Shown here: positions 8,629 to 18,658 of the stretch, one piece after another
Layout of the letters: the number at the start of each line of letters is the position of its first letter
Numbering within the stretch: position 1 is the stretch's first letter
Origin: Azospirillum brasilense
GTDB lineage: Bacteria; Pseudomonadota; Alphaproteobacteria; Azospirillales; Azospirillaceae
Direction: 5' to 3'
Length of the DNA stretch: 64,000 bases
Assembly: GCF_001315015.1 (NCBI RefSeq)
Contig: NZ_CP012914.1
Coordinates: forward strand, 62,001 to 126,000
Notes under the pieces: generated by a model
What the model saw: the letters and a program-made list of their open reading frames with translations, nothing else
Told to the model about the DNA's origin: nothing
The model's database searches: none
Made by a program: the position numbers and the translations under genes

Positions 8629-11199
8629 ATGTCGCGTTACAATGTCAAGGAAACCGAAGCGAAGTGGCAGGGCGAGTGGGAGCGGCAGGGCTGCTTCACC
8701 GCGCGCGAGGACGCTTCCCGTGAGAAGTACTATGTGCTGGAGATGTTCCCCTACCCGTCGGGGCGCATCCACATGGGGCATGTGCGCAACTACACCATCG
8801 GCGACGTGATCGCGCGCTACAAGCGCGCCCGCGGCTTCAACGTGCTGCACCCGATGGGCTGGGACGCCTTCGGCCTGCCGGCGGAGAACGCCGCGCTGGA
8901 GAAGAAGACCCACCCGGCCAAATGGACGCGCGAGAACATCGCGGCCATGCGCGGCCAGCTGAAGACGATGGGCCTGTCCATCGACTGGGACCGCGAGATC
9001 GCCACCTGCGACGTGGAGTATTACCGCCACGAGCAGAAGATGTTCCTGGATTTCCTCAAGGAAGGCCTGGCCTACCGCAAGGAGTCCTGGGTCAACTGGG
9101 ATCCGGTCGACAACACGGTCCTCGCCAACGAGCAGGTGATCGACGGCCGCGGCTGGCGCACCGGGGCGCTGGTCGAGAAGCGCAAGCTGTCGCAGTGGTT
9201 CCTCAAGATCACCGCCTACGCCGACGAGCTGCTGAAGGGGCTGGACACGCTGGACCGCTGGCCGGAGCGCGTGCGCCTGATGCAGGAGAACTGGATCGGC
9301 AAGTCCACCGGCGTGCGTTTCCGCTTCGACCTCGTCGGGCGGACGGACAAGCTGGAGGTCTTCACGACCCGGCCCGACACGCTGTTCGGCGCCTCCTTCG
9401 CGGCGATCTCCGCCAACCACCCGCTGGCCGCCGAGCTGGCCGCCGGCAACCCCGCGCTGGCCGAGTTCATCGCCGAGTGCAACCGCCTGGGCACCAGCGA
9501 GGAAGCGATCGAGACCGCCGAGAAGCGCGGCTTCGACACCGGGCTGCGGGTGGTGCATCCCTTCGACCCGTCCTGGGAACTGCCGGTCTACGTCGCCAAC
9601 TTCGTGCTGATGGAATACGGCACGGGCGCCATCTTCGGCTGCCCGGCCCATGACCAGCGCGACCTGGATTTCGCCCGCAAGTACGGCCTGCCGGTCCAGC
9701 CGGTGGTCGTTCCGGCGGACGCCGATCCCGCGACCTTCGTGGTCGGCGACGAGGCCTACACCGGCCCCGGCCTGCTGCGCAACTCCCGCTTCCTCGATGG
9801 GATGGAGGTCGAGCCGGCCAAGCAGGAGGTCGGCAAGCGGCTGGAGGAGCAGGGGCAGGGCGAGCGCACCACCCAGTACCGCCTGCGCGACTGGGGCGTC
9901 TCCCGCCAGCGTTACTGGGGCTGCCCGATCCCGGTCATCCATTGCGAGAGCTGCGGCATCGTTCCCGTGCCGGAGCAGGATCTGCCGGTGGTCCTGCCGG
10001 AGGACGTGACCTTCGACAAGCCCGGCAACCCGCTGGACCACCACCCGACCTGGAAGCACACGAGCTGCCCGACCTGCGGCAAGCCGGCGGTGCGCGAGAC
10101 GGACACCTTCGACACCTTCATCGAGTCGAGCTGGTATTTCGCCCGTTTCTGCTCGCCCAAGGCCGAGGACGTCGCCTTCACGCGTGAGGCGGTGGACTAC
10201 TGGCTGTCCGTGGACCAGTACATCGGCGGCATCGAGCATGCCGTGCTGCATCTGCTCTACTCCCGCTTCTGGACGCGGGCGATGAAGCAGTGCGGCTACC
10301 TGAACGTGGAGGAGCCGTTCGCCGGCCTCTTCACCCAGGGCATGGTGAACCACGAGACCTACAAGGACGCCGGCACCGGCGCCTGGTTGGCCCCGACCGA
10401 CATCCGCAAGAACGATCTCGGCGACTACATCCGCAACGACAACGACGGCCCGGTGACGGTCGGCCGTGTCGAGAAGATGTCGAAGTCAAAGAAGAACGTG
10501 GTGGACCCGGCGCACATCATCGGCACCTACGGCGCCGACGCCGCCCGCCTGTTCATGCTGTCCGACAGCCCGCCGGAACGCGACCTGGAATGGACCGAGG
10601 CCGGTATCGACGGCGCTTGGCGCTACATCAACCGCCTGTGGCGGATGGTGACGGAATCGCCGGTCGCTCTGCCGCCCGCCGGTGCGCCGAAGCCGGACGC
10701 CCTCGGCGCCAAGGCGGAGACAACCCGCCGTCAGGTCCACAAGGCCATCGCCGGCATCTCGGAAGACCTGGAGAAGTTCCGCTTCAACAAGGCGGTGGCC
10801 CGCGTGCGCGAGCTGTCCAACGCGCTCGCCGAGCTGGACGGCACGGGCGAGGGCGAGGCCTGGGTGCTCCGCGAGGGCTTCGAGGCCACCGTGCGCCTGA
10901 TCGCCCCGATGATGCCCCATCTGGCCGAAGAGCTGTGGGCGCAGCTCGGCCACGCCACGCTGCTGGTCAACCAGCCCTGGCCGCAGGCCGACGCCGGCCT
11001 GGTGGTCGAGGACTCGGTCACCATGGCGGTGCAGGTCAACGGCAAGCTGCGCGCCACGCTGGAGCTGCCCCGCGACATGGCGAAGGACGCCGCGGAGCAG
11101 GCCGCCCTGGCCGATCCCAACGTCCATCGCGCCCTGGAGGGCAAGCCGGTGCGCAAGGTCATCGTCGTCCCGAACCGGGTGATCAATGTCGTCGTCTGA
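8629..11199 (+). CDS. leuS: leucyl-tRNA synthetase
   Basis: This class I synthetase attaches leucine to tRNA-Leu. The 856-aa length is typical. The HIGH-type motif is HMGH at 48-51 ([11 protein letters not shown]), the KMSKS loop is at 616-620, and the CP1 editing domain lies between (GxxDCPA-like [19 protein letters not shown]). A zinc-ribbon-like segment, [10 protein letters not shown] with CPTCGK, is present. The gene overlaps lptE by 14 bp, so the two are translationally coupled. Confidence 0.98.
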   Translation: MSRYNVKETEAKWQGEWERQGCFTAREDASREKYYVLEMFPYPSGRIHMGHVRNYTIGDVIARYKRARGFNVLHPMGWDAFGLPAENAALEKKTHPAKWTRENIAAMRGQLKTMGLSIDWDREIATCDVEYYRHEQKMFLDFLKEGLAYRKESWVNWDPVDNTVLANEQVIDGRGWRTGALVEKRKLSQWFLKITAYADELLKGLDTLDRWPERVRLMQENWIGKSTGVRFRFDLVGRTDKLEVFTTRPDTLFGASFAAISANHPLAAELAAGNPALAEFIAECNRLGTSEEAIETAEKRGFDTGLRVVHPFDPSWELPVYVANFVLMEYGTGAIFGCPAHDQRDLDFARKYGLPVQPVVVPADADPATFVVGDEAYTGPGLLRNSRFLDGMEVEPAKQEVGKRLEEQGQGERTTQYRLRDWGVSRQRYWGCPIPVIHCESCGIVPVPEQDLPVVLPEDVTFDKPGNPLDHHPTWKHTSCPTCGKPAVRETDTFDTFIESSWYFARFCSPKAEDVAFTREAVDYWLSVDQYIGGIEHAVLHLLYSRFWTRAMKQCGYLNVEEPFAGLFTQGMVNHETYKDAGTGAWLAPTDIRKNDLGDYIRNDNDGPVTVGRVEKMSKSKKNVVDPAHIIGTYGADAARLFMLSDSPPERDLEWTEAGIDGAWRYINRLWRMVTESPVALPPAGAPKPDALGAKAETTRRQVHKAIAGISEDLEKFRFNKAVARVRELSNALAELDGTGEGEAWVLREGFEATVRLIAPMMPHLAEELWAQLGHATLLVNQPWPQADAGLVVEDSVTMAVQVNGKLRATLELPRDMAKDAAEQAALADPNVHRALEGKPVRKVIVVPNRVINVVV

Positions 11200-11737
11200 C
11201 CTTCATACCGGCAGCAAAGCCGGCGTCCGGCGGCGGAGGCTTCTGGCCCTCGCCCTGGTCGCGCCGGCCGTGCTTGCCACGGCGGCCTGCGGTTTCCAGC
11301 CCATGTATGGAAACCTCGGGGCGAACAGCATCGGCAGCGCCGAGCTTCAGCAGGTCGAGATCAACGGCATCAAGGATCGTTACGGCCAAAAGCTGCGCAA
11401 CCTGCTGATCGATCGTTTCTACGCCGACGGCCGCCCCGCCGCCCCGCGCTACCGGCTGGAGACCGCGCTGACCGCGTCGGAGCAGAAGCTGTCCCTTCAG
11501 AAGGACGCGACCGCCACCCGTGCCCAGCTCGTCGTGAACGCGCCCTACCAGCTCATCGACGCGGCGACGGGTGCGATCCTGTTCCAGGCCAACGCGCGCT
11601 CCTACATCAGCTACAACGTGCTGGAGCAGCAGTACGGCGCCCTGGCCACGGTCGAAAACGCCTACGACCGCGCGCTCCTGGAAATCTCCAACGAGATCAC
11701 CACCCGCGTGGCCGCCCAGCTCGGCCGCAAGCCCTGA
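11186..11737 (+). CDS. lptE: LPS-assembly lipoprotein LptE
   Basis: LptE plugs the LptD barrel in the outer membrane and takes part in inserting lipopolysaccharide. The 183-aa precursor has an Arg-rich N-terminus, a hydrophobic stretch and a lipobox ending in C35, followed by the family hallmark CGFQPMYG. The gene order leuS-lptE-holA is the conserved proteobacterial arrangement, which supports the call. The ATG lies inside the 3' end of leuS. Confidence 0.93.
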   Translation: MSSSDLHTGSKAGVRRRRLLALALVAPAVLATAACGFQPMYGNLGANSIGSAELQQVEINGIKDRYGQKLRNLLIDRFYADGRPAAPRYRLETALTASEQKLSLQKDATATRAQLVVNAPYQLIDAATGAILFQANARSYISYNVLEQQYGALATVENAYDRALLEISNEITTRVAAQLGRKP

Positions 11738-11786
11738 TCCGCACAGGACAACCGGAGGCCGGACCTCCGCCACCGACGGTGTCTTC

Positions 11787-12809
11787 GTGAAGCTGCAAGC
11801 CCGGGCGATCGACGGTTTCCTGCGCAGCCCCGATCCCAAGATCCGCGCGGTCCTGCTCTACGGCCCGGACACCGGTCTGGTGCGCGACCGCGCCATGGGG
11901 CTGGGCCGTACCGTGGTCACCGATCTGTCCGATCCCTTCCGGGTAACGGAGATGCTGGGCCGCGCCGTCGCCGACGATCCGGCCCGGCTGGCCGACGAGG
12001 CCGCCGCCTTGTCCTTTACCGGGGGCCGCCGTCTGATCCGCGTGCGCGAGGCGGAGGACAACGTCACCACCGCCTTCACCGCCTTTCTGGCCGATCGGAC
12101 GCCCGGCGACAGTTTGGTCATCGTCGAAGCGGGCGATCTCGGCAACCGGTCGAAACTGCGCACCCTGTTCGAAGGGGCGGACGGCGCCGTCGCCATTCCC
12201 TGCTATGTGGAGGAGGAGGCCGCGCTTGGCCGGGTCATCGCCGACATCCTGCACGGCCATGGCCTGACCGCCGATCCCGACGCGCTGACCTTCCTCGCCG
12301 GCAACCTGGTTGGCGACCGCATGGTGGCACGCGGCGAGATGGAGAAGCTGGCGCTCTACATGGGCACGGAGACGCGCGTCCGACTGGAGGACGCCCAGGC
12401 CTGCGTCGGCGACAGCGCGGCCCTGTCGCTCGACGAGCCGATCTGGGCGGCGGCGGAGGGCGACTTCGCGACGCTCGACCGCTCGCTGGCCCGTTTGTTC
12501 GCCGAGGGCATGTCCCCGGTGCCGATCCTGCGCGCCGCCCAGCGTCATTTCCAACGTCTGCAGATGGTCGCCGGGCAGGTGGCGGCGGGCAAGTCGGCGG
12601 ACGCCGCGGTGGAGGCGCTGCGCCCGCCGGTGTTCTTCAAAATGAAGCCGCGGCTGACCGGTCAGGCCCGCCGCTGGCCGGCGCCGCTGGTGCGGCAGGC
12701 GCTGGAACGGCTGGTCGAGGCCGAGGCGGACTGCAAGCGCACCAACATGCCCGACCAGACGCTCTGCGCCCGGGTTCTCTTCCAGCTCGCCTCGCTGGCG
12801 CGGCGCTGA
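11787..12809 (+). CDS. holA: DNA polymerase III subunit delta
   Basis: The delta subunit opens the beta sliding clamp in the clamp-loader complex. The protein is 340 aa and begins MKLQARAIDGFLRSPDPKIRAVLLYGPDTGLVRDR, typical of alphaproteobacterial HolA, with the degenerate P-loop of the family. I take the GTG at 11787 as start, since the open frame upstream has no homology and overlaps lptE. No strong ribosome-binding site is visible, which fits translational coupling to lptE 49 bp upstream. Confidence 0.92.
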   Translation: MKLQARAIDGFLRSPDPKIRAVLLYGPDTGLVRDRAMGLGRTVVTDLSDPFRVTEMLGRAVADDPARLADEAAALSFTGGRRLIRVREAEDNVTTAFTAFLADRTPGDSLVIVEAGDLGNRSKLRTLFEGADGAVAIPCYVEEEAALGRVIADILHGHGLTADPDALTFLAGNLVGDRMVARGEMEKLALYMGTETRVRLEDAQACVGDSAALSLDEPIWAAAEGDFATLDRSLARLFAEGMSPVPILRAAQRHFQRLQMVAGQVAAGKSADAAVEALRPPVFFKMKPRLTGQARRWPAPLVRQALERLVEAEADCKRTNMPDQTLCARVLFQLASLARR

Positions 12810-12819
12810 CCGTTTCTCC

Positions 12820-14184
12820 TTACTTCGCGGCCAGGAACTGCGGCACGCGGAGCAGGATCAGTTCGTTGTGGTCCTGCTTGCCCAGCGCGCGGCCCGACGA
12901 GTAGGGGAGGTTGTTGTCGTTGCCGACGACGATGTGCTCGGCGTCCACCACATCGACATTCTCGATGGTCACGAAGGGGAAGGTGAACGTGCCCTTGTCA
13001 CCGCCGAGCCGGGCGACGCCCTTCGGATCGTCGATGTCCATCAGGTCGACATAGCCCACCTTCTTCACGAAACCCTCCGCGTCGGCTTGGGCGAAGTCGA
13101 TCTTGTAGACGCGCTTGAACCGGGCCGGGGCGTTGAAGCAGTCCGGAGTCGGCTGGCCGGTGCAGCCCTGGGCCGGGTTGCCCTCGCCGTTGTCGCGCTC
13201 GATGATCAGGCCGGTGGTGGCGTCGATCATGTTGAAGTCGCCGATGTTGTTGCCGTTGGCCTCCAGCAGGTACTTGAAGCTGCGGCCCGTGAAGTCGCCC
13301 TTGGCGACGTCGAACTCGGCGATGCGCAGATACTCCCGCTCGTCTTTGGTTTCCCAGGCACTGCCGGTCCACAGCGGCCCTTCGAACAGCGGGTAGAGGA
13401 ACTGGCCGTCCTTCGACGCGGCCATCCCTTCGAAGCCGCGCGACCGCCGCACCTCGAAGCCGACGGCGCCCGGCACCGCCGGTGTGGACACTGCGTAATG
13501 GTCGGGGGAGCGCACCGGCTTGCCGTCCACCTTGCTCTCATGCAGGGACAGCAGTTTGCCGGTGCGATCGGTCACCAGGATGTAGGGGCCGAACTCGTCG
13601 CCGAAATACATCCGGTCGCCGATGATCTGGACGCTCTCGACATCGAAATCGGCACCGGTCAGATAACGTTCCGCGGTCGCCTCGGTGACGATGGGGAAGG
13701 GCACCTTGCGGTCGGGATCGCGCAGGAACAGCGTCTCGGTCACCGCCGCCGTGCCGGTCTTCCAGTCAATGGTCAGCCGGTGCACCGTCAGCATCGCGTC
13801 GGCGGAGTTGCCCTTGCTGCCGAAGCCATTGTCGGTCAGCACCAGGAAGCTTCCCTCGCCCAGCGCCTTGATGCCGGAAAAGCCCTGGACCGGCTGGCCC
13901 TCGAAGGGCAACGCCATGCCGGTGCCGCGCGGCGCATTGGGCGCCGACAGGAAGGACGTGCCGTCGATGCTGCGAGGCTGGTCGACGCGCTTGCGGTCGG
14001 CGGCGGTGAACTTGCCGGAAGTGCGGAAGAGATTCGGCGCGTCGGCGGGCGGCGCCACGAAGGTCGCCGCGTCGATGACGCCGTGCCCGGCCAGCTCCGC
14101 CGGGAATTTTTGGTCCGCAAGAGCCGGCCCCGCAATCAGGGCCGCAGTGAGGCCGGCGAGGCACAGGCCGTGGATGGGCTTCAT
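12820..14184 (-). CDS. secreted esterase-like activity of phytase family protein
   Basis: The 454-aa protein has a signal peptide (cleavage likely after GPALA|DQKF), then the domain named after the esterase-like activity of a fungal phytase. Family segments seen are QGFSGIKALGEGSFLVLTDNGFG, ITDR-type beta strands, GFEGMAASKDGQFLYPLFEG, LIERDNGEG and IENVDVVDAEHIVVGNDNNLPYSSGR, which together suggest a beta-propeller. The substrate is unknown; a secreted phosphatase or esterase is plausible. It converges on holA with 10 bp between stop codons. Confidence 0.85.
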   Translation of the reverse strand: MKPIHGLCLAGLTAALIAGPALADQKFPAELAGHGVIDAATFVAPPADAPNLFRTSGKFTAADRKRVDQPRSIDGTSFLSAPNAPRGTGMALPFEGQPVQGFSGIKALGEGSFLVLTDNGFGSKGNSADAMLTVHRLTIDWKTGTAAVTETLFLRDPDRKVPFPIVTEATAERYLTGADFDVESVQIIGDRMYFGDEFGPYILVTDRTGKLLSLHESKVDGKPVRSPDHYAVSTPAVPGAVGFEVRRSRGFEGMAASKDGQFLYPLFEGPLWTGSAWETKDEREYLRIAEFDVAKGDFTGRSFKYLLEANGNNIGDFNMIDATTGLIIERDNGEGNPAQGCTGQPTPDCFNAPARFKRVYKIDFAQADAEGFVKKVGYVDLMDIDDPKGVARLGGDKGTFTFPFVTIENVDVVDAEHIVVGNDNNLPYSSGRALGKQDHNELILLRVPQFLAAK

Positions 14185-14298
14185 GAACTTCCCCCTCTGT
14201 GTCGGCTCCGGCCGCGTCGCTGCGGCCGGACGACCCTGTTTAGGGGGAGATCATGTTAGCGCCGTTTCACTAAAGTGACAGTTTGGTTCCGCGACATC

Positions 14299-15213
14299 CT
14301 ACTCCCCACCAAGGCGCCGCAGCACGTCGTCGAGCTGGTCCAGCGTCTGGTAATGGATGGTGATGGAGCCGCCTTTGCCCTGGGGTGTAATAGCGACCTT
14401 CAGCCCGATGCGGGCGGAGATCTCTTCCTCCAGATTCACCAGATCGACGTCCTTCAGCGTCGGGTCGGTGGCGGCACCACCACGCCCACCGGCCTTCTTG
14501 GTCTTGACCGGAGCGCTGCCGCGCATCAGGTCTTCGGTCTGGCGGACGTTCAGCCCACGCTTGACCACTTCGCGCGCCACCGACACCGGGTCGGAGGAGG
14601 TGAGCAGGGCGCGGGCGTGGCCGGCGCTGAGCGCCCCCTCCTGCACCATGCCCTTGACCGGATCGGGCAGGGCGAGCAGGCGCATCATGTTGGCAACGTG
14701 GCTGCGGCTCTTGCCGACCGAACGCGCCAGATCCTCCTGCGTGTGCTCGAACTCCTCCATCAGCCGCTTGTAGCCTTCGGCCTCTTCGAGCGGCGTCAGG
14801 TCCTGGCGCTGGATGTTCTCGATCAGCGCGATTTCCAGCGCTTCTCGGTCCGACAGTTCGCGGATGACGACCGGCACCTCGTGCAGGCCGGCGATCTGTG
14901 CGGCGCGCCAGCGGCGTTCGCCGGCGATCAGCTCATAGGAGTTGGTCGTCTCGGGATCGCGGCGGACGAGCAGGGGTTGGAGGATGCCCTTGTCGCGGAT
15001 CGACTCGACCAGCCCTTGCAACGCCTCGTCGTCGAAGGTGCGGCGCGGCTGGTACTTGCCGGGATGGATGAACTCGATGGGCACCTGCTTGGACTGGCGC
15101 ACCTTGTCGAGCGCGGAGTAATCCTCCGCCGCCTCGCCGAACAGGGCGGACAGGCCACGGCCCAGGCTGGCGCGGCGGGCACCGCCGTCCGAACGTTTGG
15201 TATCCTCCATCAC
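14299..15213 (-). CDS. parB: chromosome-partitioning protein ParB
   Basis: ParB is a CTP-dependent clamp that loads at parS sites and spreads to form the partition complex. The 304-aa protein has the ParB N-domain with the arginine patch GERRWRAAQ, the helix-turn-helix (TQEDLARSVGKSRSHVANMMRLL) and a C-terminal dimerisation domain. The N-terminus RRASLGRGLSALFGE is typical. Its start overlaps the parA stop, so the two are translationally coupled. Exact parS sites lie 1.4, 3.4 and 10.8 kb upstream. Confidence 0.97.
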   Translation of the reverse strand: MMEDTKRSDGGARRASLGRGLSALFGEAAEDYSALDKVRQSKQVPIEFIHPGKYQPRRTFDDEALQGLVESIRDKGILQPLLVRRDPETTNSYELIAGERRWRAAQIAGLHEVPVVIRELSDREALEIALIENIQRQDLTPLEEAEGYKRLMEEFEHTQEDLARSVGKSRSHVANMMRLLALPDPVKGMVQEGALSAGHARALLTSSDPVSVAREVVKRGLNVRQTEDLMRGSAPVKTKKAGGRGGAATDPTLKDVDLVNLEEEISARIGLKVAITPQGKGGSITIHYQTLDQLDDVLRRLGGE

Positions 15214-16016
15214 GCGCTCAGCCTCTTCTCACGGCGCAGCACCTCGCCGGCCAAATGGATGTATGCCTGCGACCCGGGGCAGCGCATGTCGTAGATCAGG
15301 ACCGGCTTGCCGTGGGACGGCGCCTCCGACACCTTCACGTTCCGCGGGATGACGGTGTCGTAGACCTTCTCCCCGAAGAAGCCGCGGACGTCGGCGGCCA
15401 CCATGTCGGACAGGTTGTTGCGCTTGTCGAACATGGTCAGCACGACGCCGTGGATGTCCAGCTCGGGGTTGAAGGCGCGCTTCACCCGCTCGATGGTGCG
15501 GACGAGGTGGCTGAGGCCTTCGAGCGCGTAGAACTCGCACTGCAGCGGCACCATCACGGCGTGGGAGGCGACCAGCGCGTTCAACGTCAGCAGGCCGAGC
15601 GCCGGCGGGCAGTCGATCAGCACGTAATCGTATTCCAGCGCGCTCTTGTCGACCGCCTCGCGCAGCCGGAACTCGCGCCGCTCGGAGGTGACCAGCTCAA
15701 CCTCGGCACCGGACAGATCGACCGACGAGGTGATGATCGACAGGTTCGGCACGGTCGACACCGTCGCGGCGTCCTCCAGCGGCATGCCGTCGAACAGCAC
15801 GTCGTAGATGCCGACACGACGCTCGGCGCGCGGAATGCCGAGGCCGGTGGAGGCGTTTCCCTGGGGATCGAGATCGATCACCAGGACGCGCTTGCCGATG
15901 GCGGCCAGAGCGGTTGCCAGATTGATGGTGGTCGTGGTCTTGCCCACGCCGCCTTTCTGATTGGCAATCGATATGACCCTGGCGGCCGGGGTGACGGAGG
16001 GAAGGGCGGAGGGCAT
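15210..16016 (-). CDS. parA: chromosome-partitioning ATPase ParA
   Basis: ParA binds DNA without sequence preference as an ATP dimer and moves the ParB-parS complex. It has the deviant Walker A KGGVGKTTTT, Walker A' DLDPQGNAST and the DCPPAL motif. I start it at the ATG at 16016 (268 aa) because GAGAGG precedes it; the frame also has an ATG at 16052 and a GTG at 16085, the latter overlapping rsmG. The gene follows rsmG and precedes parB in the usual gid-par order. Confidence 0.96.
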   Translation of the reverse strand: MPSALPSVTPAARVISIANQKGGVGKTTTTINLATALAAIGKRVLVIDLDPQGNASTGLGIPRAERRVGIYDVLFDGMPLEDAATVSTVPNLSIITSSVDLSGAEVELVTSERREFRLREAVDKSALEYDYVLIDCPPALGLLTLNALVASHAVMVPLQCEFYALEGLSHLVRTIERVKRAFNPELDIHGVVLTMFDKRNNLSDMVAADVRGFFGEKVYDTVIPRNVKVSEAPSHGKPVLIYDMRCPGSQAYIHLAGEVLRREKRLSA

Positions 16017-16065
16017 GTCAGCCTCTCGGGAAGCCTCGGAGCGGGAATGCATCAGGGTCGCGGTC

Positions 16066-16680
16066 TTAGACACGGGCGATACCACTCACACGCAGGATGG
16101 TTCCGGTGGGGTCTGTGCGGCTGTCGAAGCGCTCGGTCCGCATCTTCCAATATTTGGTGGTATCGGTCAATTCGTCCGCCACATTTTGCCCCTTGGGAAA
16201 CAGTGCCGCACCCCGGTCCTGAAGGAAGGGATGGGCCCAATTCAGCAGATCGTTCAGCGGCGCCAGTGCGCGGGCCGTCACCACGTCGGCGACGATCGGT
16301 GGCACCGCCTCGATCCGCTTGTTGTGCACGGTGACCGGCGCTCCGGCGACGCGGGCCGCCTCGCGCAGGAAGGCGCATTTGCGGGAGTCGCTCTCCACGA
16401 GATGCACCTCCGGCACGCCCATGATGGCGAGGACGAGGCCGGGAAAGCCGGCGCCGCTGCCAAGATCGACCAGCACCCGAGTGCCTTCGGGCAGCAGCGG
16501 GTGGAGCTGCGCGGAGTCGAGGAAATGCCGGCGCCAAGCGTCGGGCAGAGTGGAGGGGCCGACGAGGTTGATCTTCGGCTGCCATTTGCGCAGCGTCGCC
16601 TCGTAAGCGGCAAGGCGGTCCAGCGTTTCACGTGAAACACCCGTCTCGGCCTGGAAAGCCGCGGCATCGAACAGGCTCAT
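16066..16680 (-). CDS. rsmG: 16S rRNA m7G527 methyltransferase
   Basis: RsmG (GidB) methylates G527 of 16S rRNA with S-adenosylmethionine. The 204-aa protein has the SAM motif VLVDLGSGAGFPGLVLA and the NLVGPST and ARALAPLNDLL segments of the family. Residues VSRET near the N-terminus are encoded by a perfect parS palindrome, so this stretch of DNA has a second job. The stop overlaps the mnmG-side start by one base: its ATG at 16680 shares a base with the mnmG stop codon, showing tight coupling. Confidence 0.95.
   Translation of the reverse strand: MSLFDAAAFQAETGVSRETLDRLAAYEATLRKWQPKINLVGPSTLPDAWRRHFLDSAQLHPLLPEGTRVLVDLGSGAGFPGLVLAIMGVPEVHLVESDSRKCAFLREAARVAGAPVTVHNKRIEAVPPIVADVVTARALAPLNDLLNWAHPFLQDRGAALFPKGQNVADELTDTTKYWKMRTERFDSRTDPTGTILRVSGIARV
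16624..16639. promoter_or_regulatory. parS site within rsmG
   Basis: CGTTTCACGTGAAACA contains the perfect 14-bp palindrome GTTTCACGTGAAAC, the core of the bacterial parS consensus TGTTTCACGTGAAACA. It lies within the rsmG coding sequence, 1.4 kb from parB. Confidence 0.9.
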
Positions 16681-18548
16681 CAGACGGCCACCTTCACGTC
16701 ACGCCGTTTCACGTGGCGGAGCAGGGCGACCAGCGCCGCCGGGGTCATGCCGGGAATGCGGGCCGCTGCCCCCAAGGTCGCCGGACGGGCCTGCCGCAGC
16801 TTCTGCCGGATCTCCGCGGACAGGCTGCCGATGCTGTCGGGATTGAGATCGTCGGGAAGCTCCAGCGCCTCCTCCTTGCGGAAGGCACGGATGTCGGCCT
16901 CCTGCCGGTCGAGATAGCCGGCGTATTTCCCGTCGATCTCCAACTGCTCGACAACATCGGCGGGAATCGTCGCCAGCTCCGGCCACAGCCGGGCGAGGGT
17001 GGCAAGGTCGAGGTCCGGATAGCGCAGCAGATCGGCGGCGGTCCGGCGCACGCCGTCCTGGTTGACCGCGATGCCCTGCCGCTGCAGCTCCGCCGGGGTG
17101 GCCTGGAGGGCGCGCACCAGCGTGCGACCGGCGGACAGCGCCTCGGCCTTCGCCGTAAAAACGTCACGCCGCGCCGACCCGACGCAGCCGATGGAGAGCC
17201 CCTTGGGTGTCAGCCGCTGGTCGGCATTGTCGGCGCGCAGGATCAGCCGATACTCGGCGCGCGAGGTGAACATCCGGTAGGGCTCGTTGGTTCCTCGGGT
17301 GATCAGGTCATCGACCAGCACCCCGATGTAAGCGTCGGCGCGGTCAAGCACGAACCCCTCCGCCGAGCCGCCGGCCAGCAGAGCGGCGTTGATGCCAGCC
17401 ATCAGGCCTTGCGCCGCCGCTTCCTCGTAGCCGGTGGTGCCGTTGATCTGGCCAGCGAAGAACAGGCCGCGAGTCCGTCGGGTCTCCAGCGTCGGCTTCA
17501 GCTCCCGCGGGTCGACAAAGTCGTACTCGATGGCGTAGCCGGGACGGATCATCACCGCCCGCTCCAGCCCCGGCATCCTCTTCAGGAAGCCGAGCTGGAC
17601 GTCGCGGGGCAGGGAGGTCGAAATGCCGTTCGGGTAGACCGTGTCGTCGTCCAGCCCCTCCGGCTCCAGGAAGATCTGGTGGCGCTCCTTGTCGGCGAAG
17701 CGCACCACCTTGTCCTCGATGGACGGGCAGTAGCGCGGTCCGGTGCTCTGGATCTGGCCGGAATACATCGGCGCGCGATGGAGGTTGCCGCGGATCAGCG
17801 CGTGCATCTCCGGTGTCGTCCAGGTGATCGCACAGTCGATCTGCGGCGTGTCGATGCGGTCGGTCAGGTAGGAGAAGGGCGGGGGTGGCGTGTCGCCCGG
17901 CTGCTTTTCCAAGGCGGCCCAGTCGATGGTCTTGCCGTCGAGCCGCGGCGGCGTGCCGGTCTTCAGCCGGCCCAGCGGAAAGCCCAGACGCGCCAGCGTG
18001 TCGGACAGACCGATGGACGGCGCCTCGCCGACGCGACCCGCCGGGGTGGTTTCCTCGCCGATGTGGATCAGGCCGCGCAGGAAAGTGCCGGTGGTCAGCA
18101 CCACGGCGCCCGCGGCGAGGGTCTCGCCGGAACCGGTCACCACGCCGGTGACCCGGCCTTCGTCGCCGATGGTCAGGTCCTCAGCGCCACCGGCCTCGAT
18201 GGACAAGTTCGCCTGTTCCGCGAGGATCGCCTGCACAGCCTGCCGGTAGAGCTTGCGGTCGGCTTGGGCGCGCGGGCCACGGACGGCCGGTCCCTTGCTG
18301 CGATTCAGGATGCGGAACTGGATGCCGCCGCGGTCGATGGCGCGGGCCATGACGCCATCGAGAGCGTCGATCTCGCGCACCAGATGCCCTTTTGCCAACC
18401 CGCCGATGGCCGGGTTGCAGGACATCTCACCAATGGTGTCCAGCTTGTGGGTGAGCAGCAGGGTGCGCGCACCCATGCGCGCCGCAGCGGCGGCAGCCTC
18501 GCAACCGGCGTGGCCTCCGCCGACAACAATGACGTCGAACGTTCGCAT
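16680..18548 (-). CDS. mnmG: tRNA uridine 5-carboxymethylaminomethyl modification enzyme MnmG
   Basis: MnmG (GidA) works with MnmE to modify the wobble uridine of certain tRNAs. The 622-aa protein has the FAD dinucleotide fold [17 protein letters not shown], the [12 protein letters not shown] segment, [11 protein letters not shown], and the C-terminal domain with YAGYLDRQ and [20 protein letters not shown]. Both length and motif order are normal. mnmE lies upstream and is separated by an intergenic parS site. Confidence 0.98.
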   Translation of the reverse strand: MRTFDVIVVGGGHAGCEAAAAAARMGARTLLLTHKLDTIGEMSCNPAIGGLAKGHLVREIDALDGVMARAIDRGGIQFRILNRSKGPAVRGPRAQADRKLYRQAVQAILAEQANLSIEAGGAEDLTIGDEGRVTGVVTGSGETLAAGAVVLTTGTFLRGLIHIGEETTPAGRVGEAPSIGLSDTLARLGFPLGRLKTGTPPRLDGKTIDWAALEKQPGDTPPPPFSYLTDRIDTPQIDCAITWTTPEMHALIRGNLHRAPMYSGQIQSTGPRYCPSIEDKVVRFADKERHQIFLEPEGLDDDTVYPNGISTSLPRDVQLGFLKRMPGLERAVMIRPGYAIEYDFVDPRELKPTLETRRTRGLFFAGQINGTTGYEEAAAQGLMAGINAALLAGGSAEGFVLDRADAYIGVLVDDLITRGTNEPYRMFTSRAEYRLILRADNADQRLTPKGLSIGCVGSARRDVFTAKAEALSAGRTLVRALQATPAELQRQGIAVNQDGVRRTAADLLRYPDLDLATLARLWPELATIPADVVEQLEIDGKYAGYLDRQEADIRAFRKEEALELPDDLNPDSIGSLSAEIRQKLRQARPATLGAAARIPGMTPAALVALLRHVKRRDVKVAV

Positions 18549-18606
18549 GGCTGGACCATAGCCGAGTCAGCGTCGGACGCCAAGCGCGGCGATGCAGCAA
18601 AGCCCG

Positions 18607-18622
18607 TGTTTCACGTGAAACA
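18607..18622. promoter_or_regulatory. parS site between mnmG and mnmE
   Basis: TGTTTCACGTGAAACA is an exact copy of the full 16-bp parS consensus. It lies in the 110-bp gap between the mnmE stop and the mnmG start. Confidence 0.95.
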
Positions 18623-18658
18623 GAGCGGCGCGTCGCCTTTGTCACGCCCCCGCTTGGC

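Noticed and set aside
16705-16718. Fourth parS candidate in mnmG (GTTTCACGTGGCGG)
   Set aside because: Only the left half matches; the right half of the palindrome is lost, so 10 of 14 bases agree.
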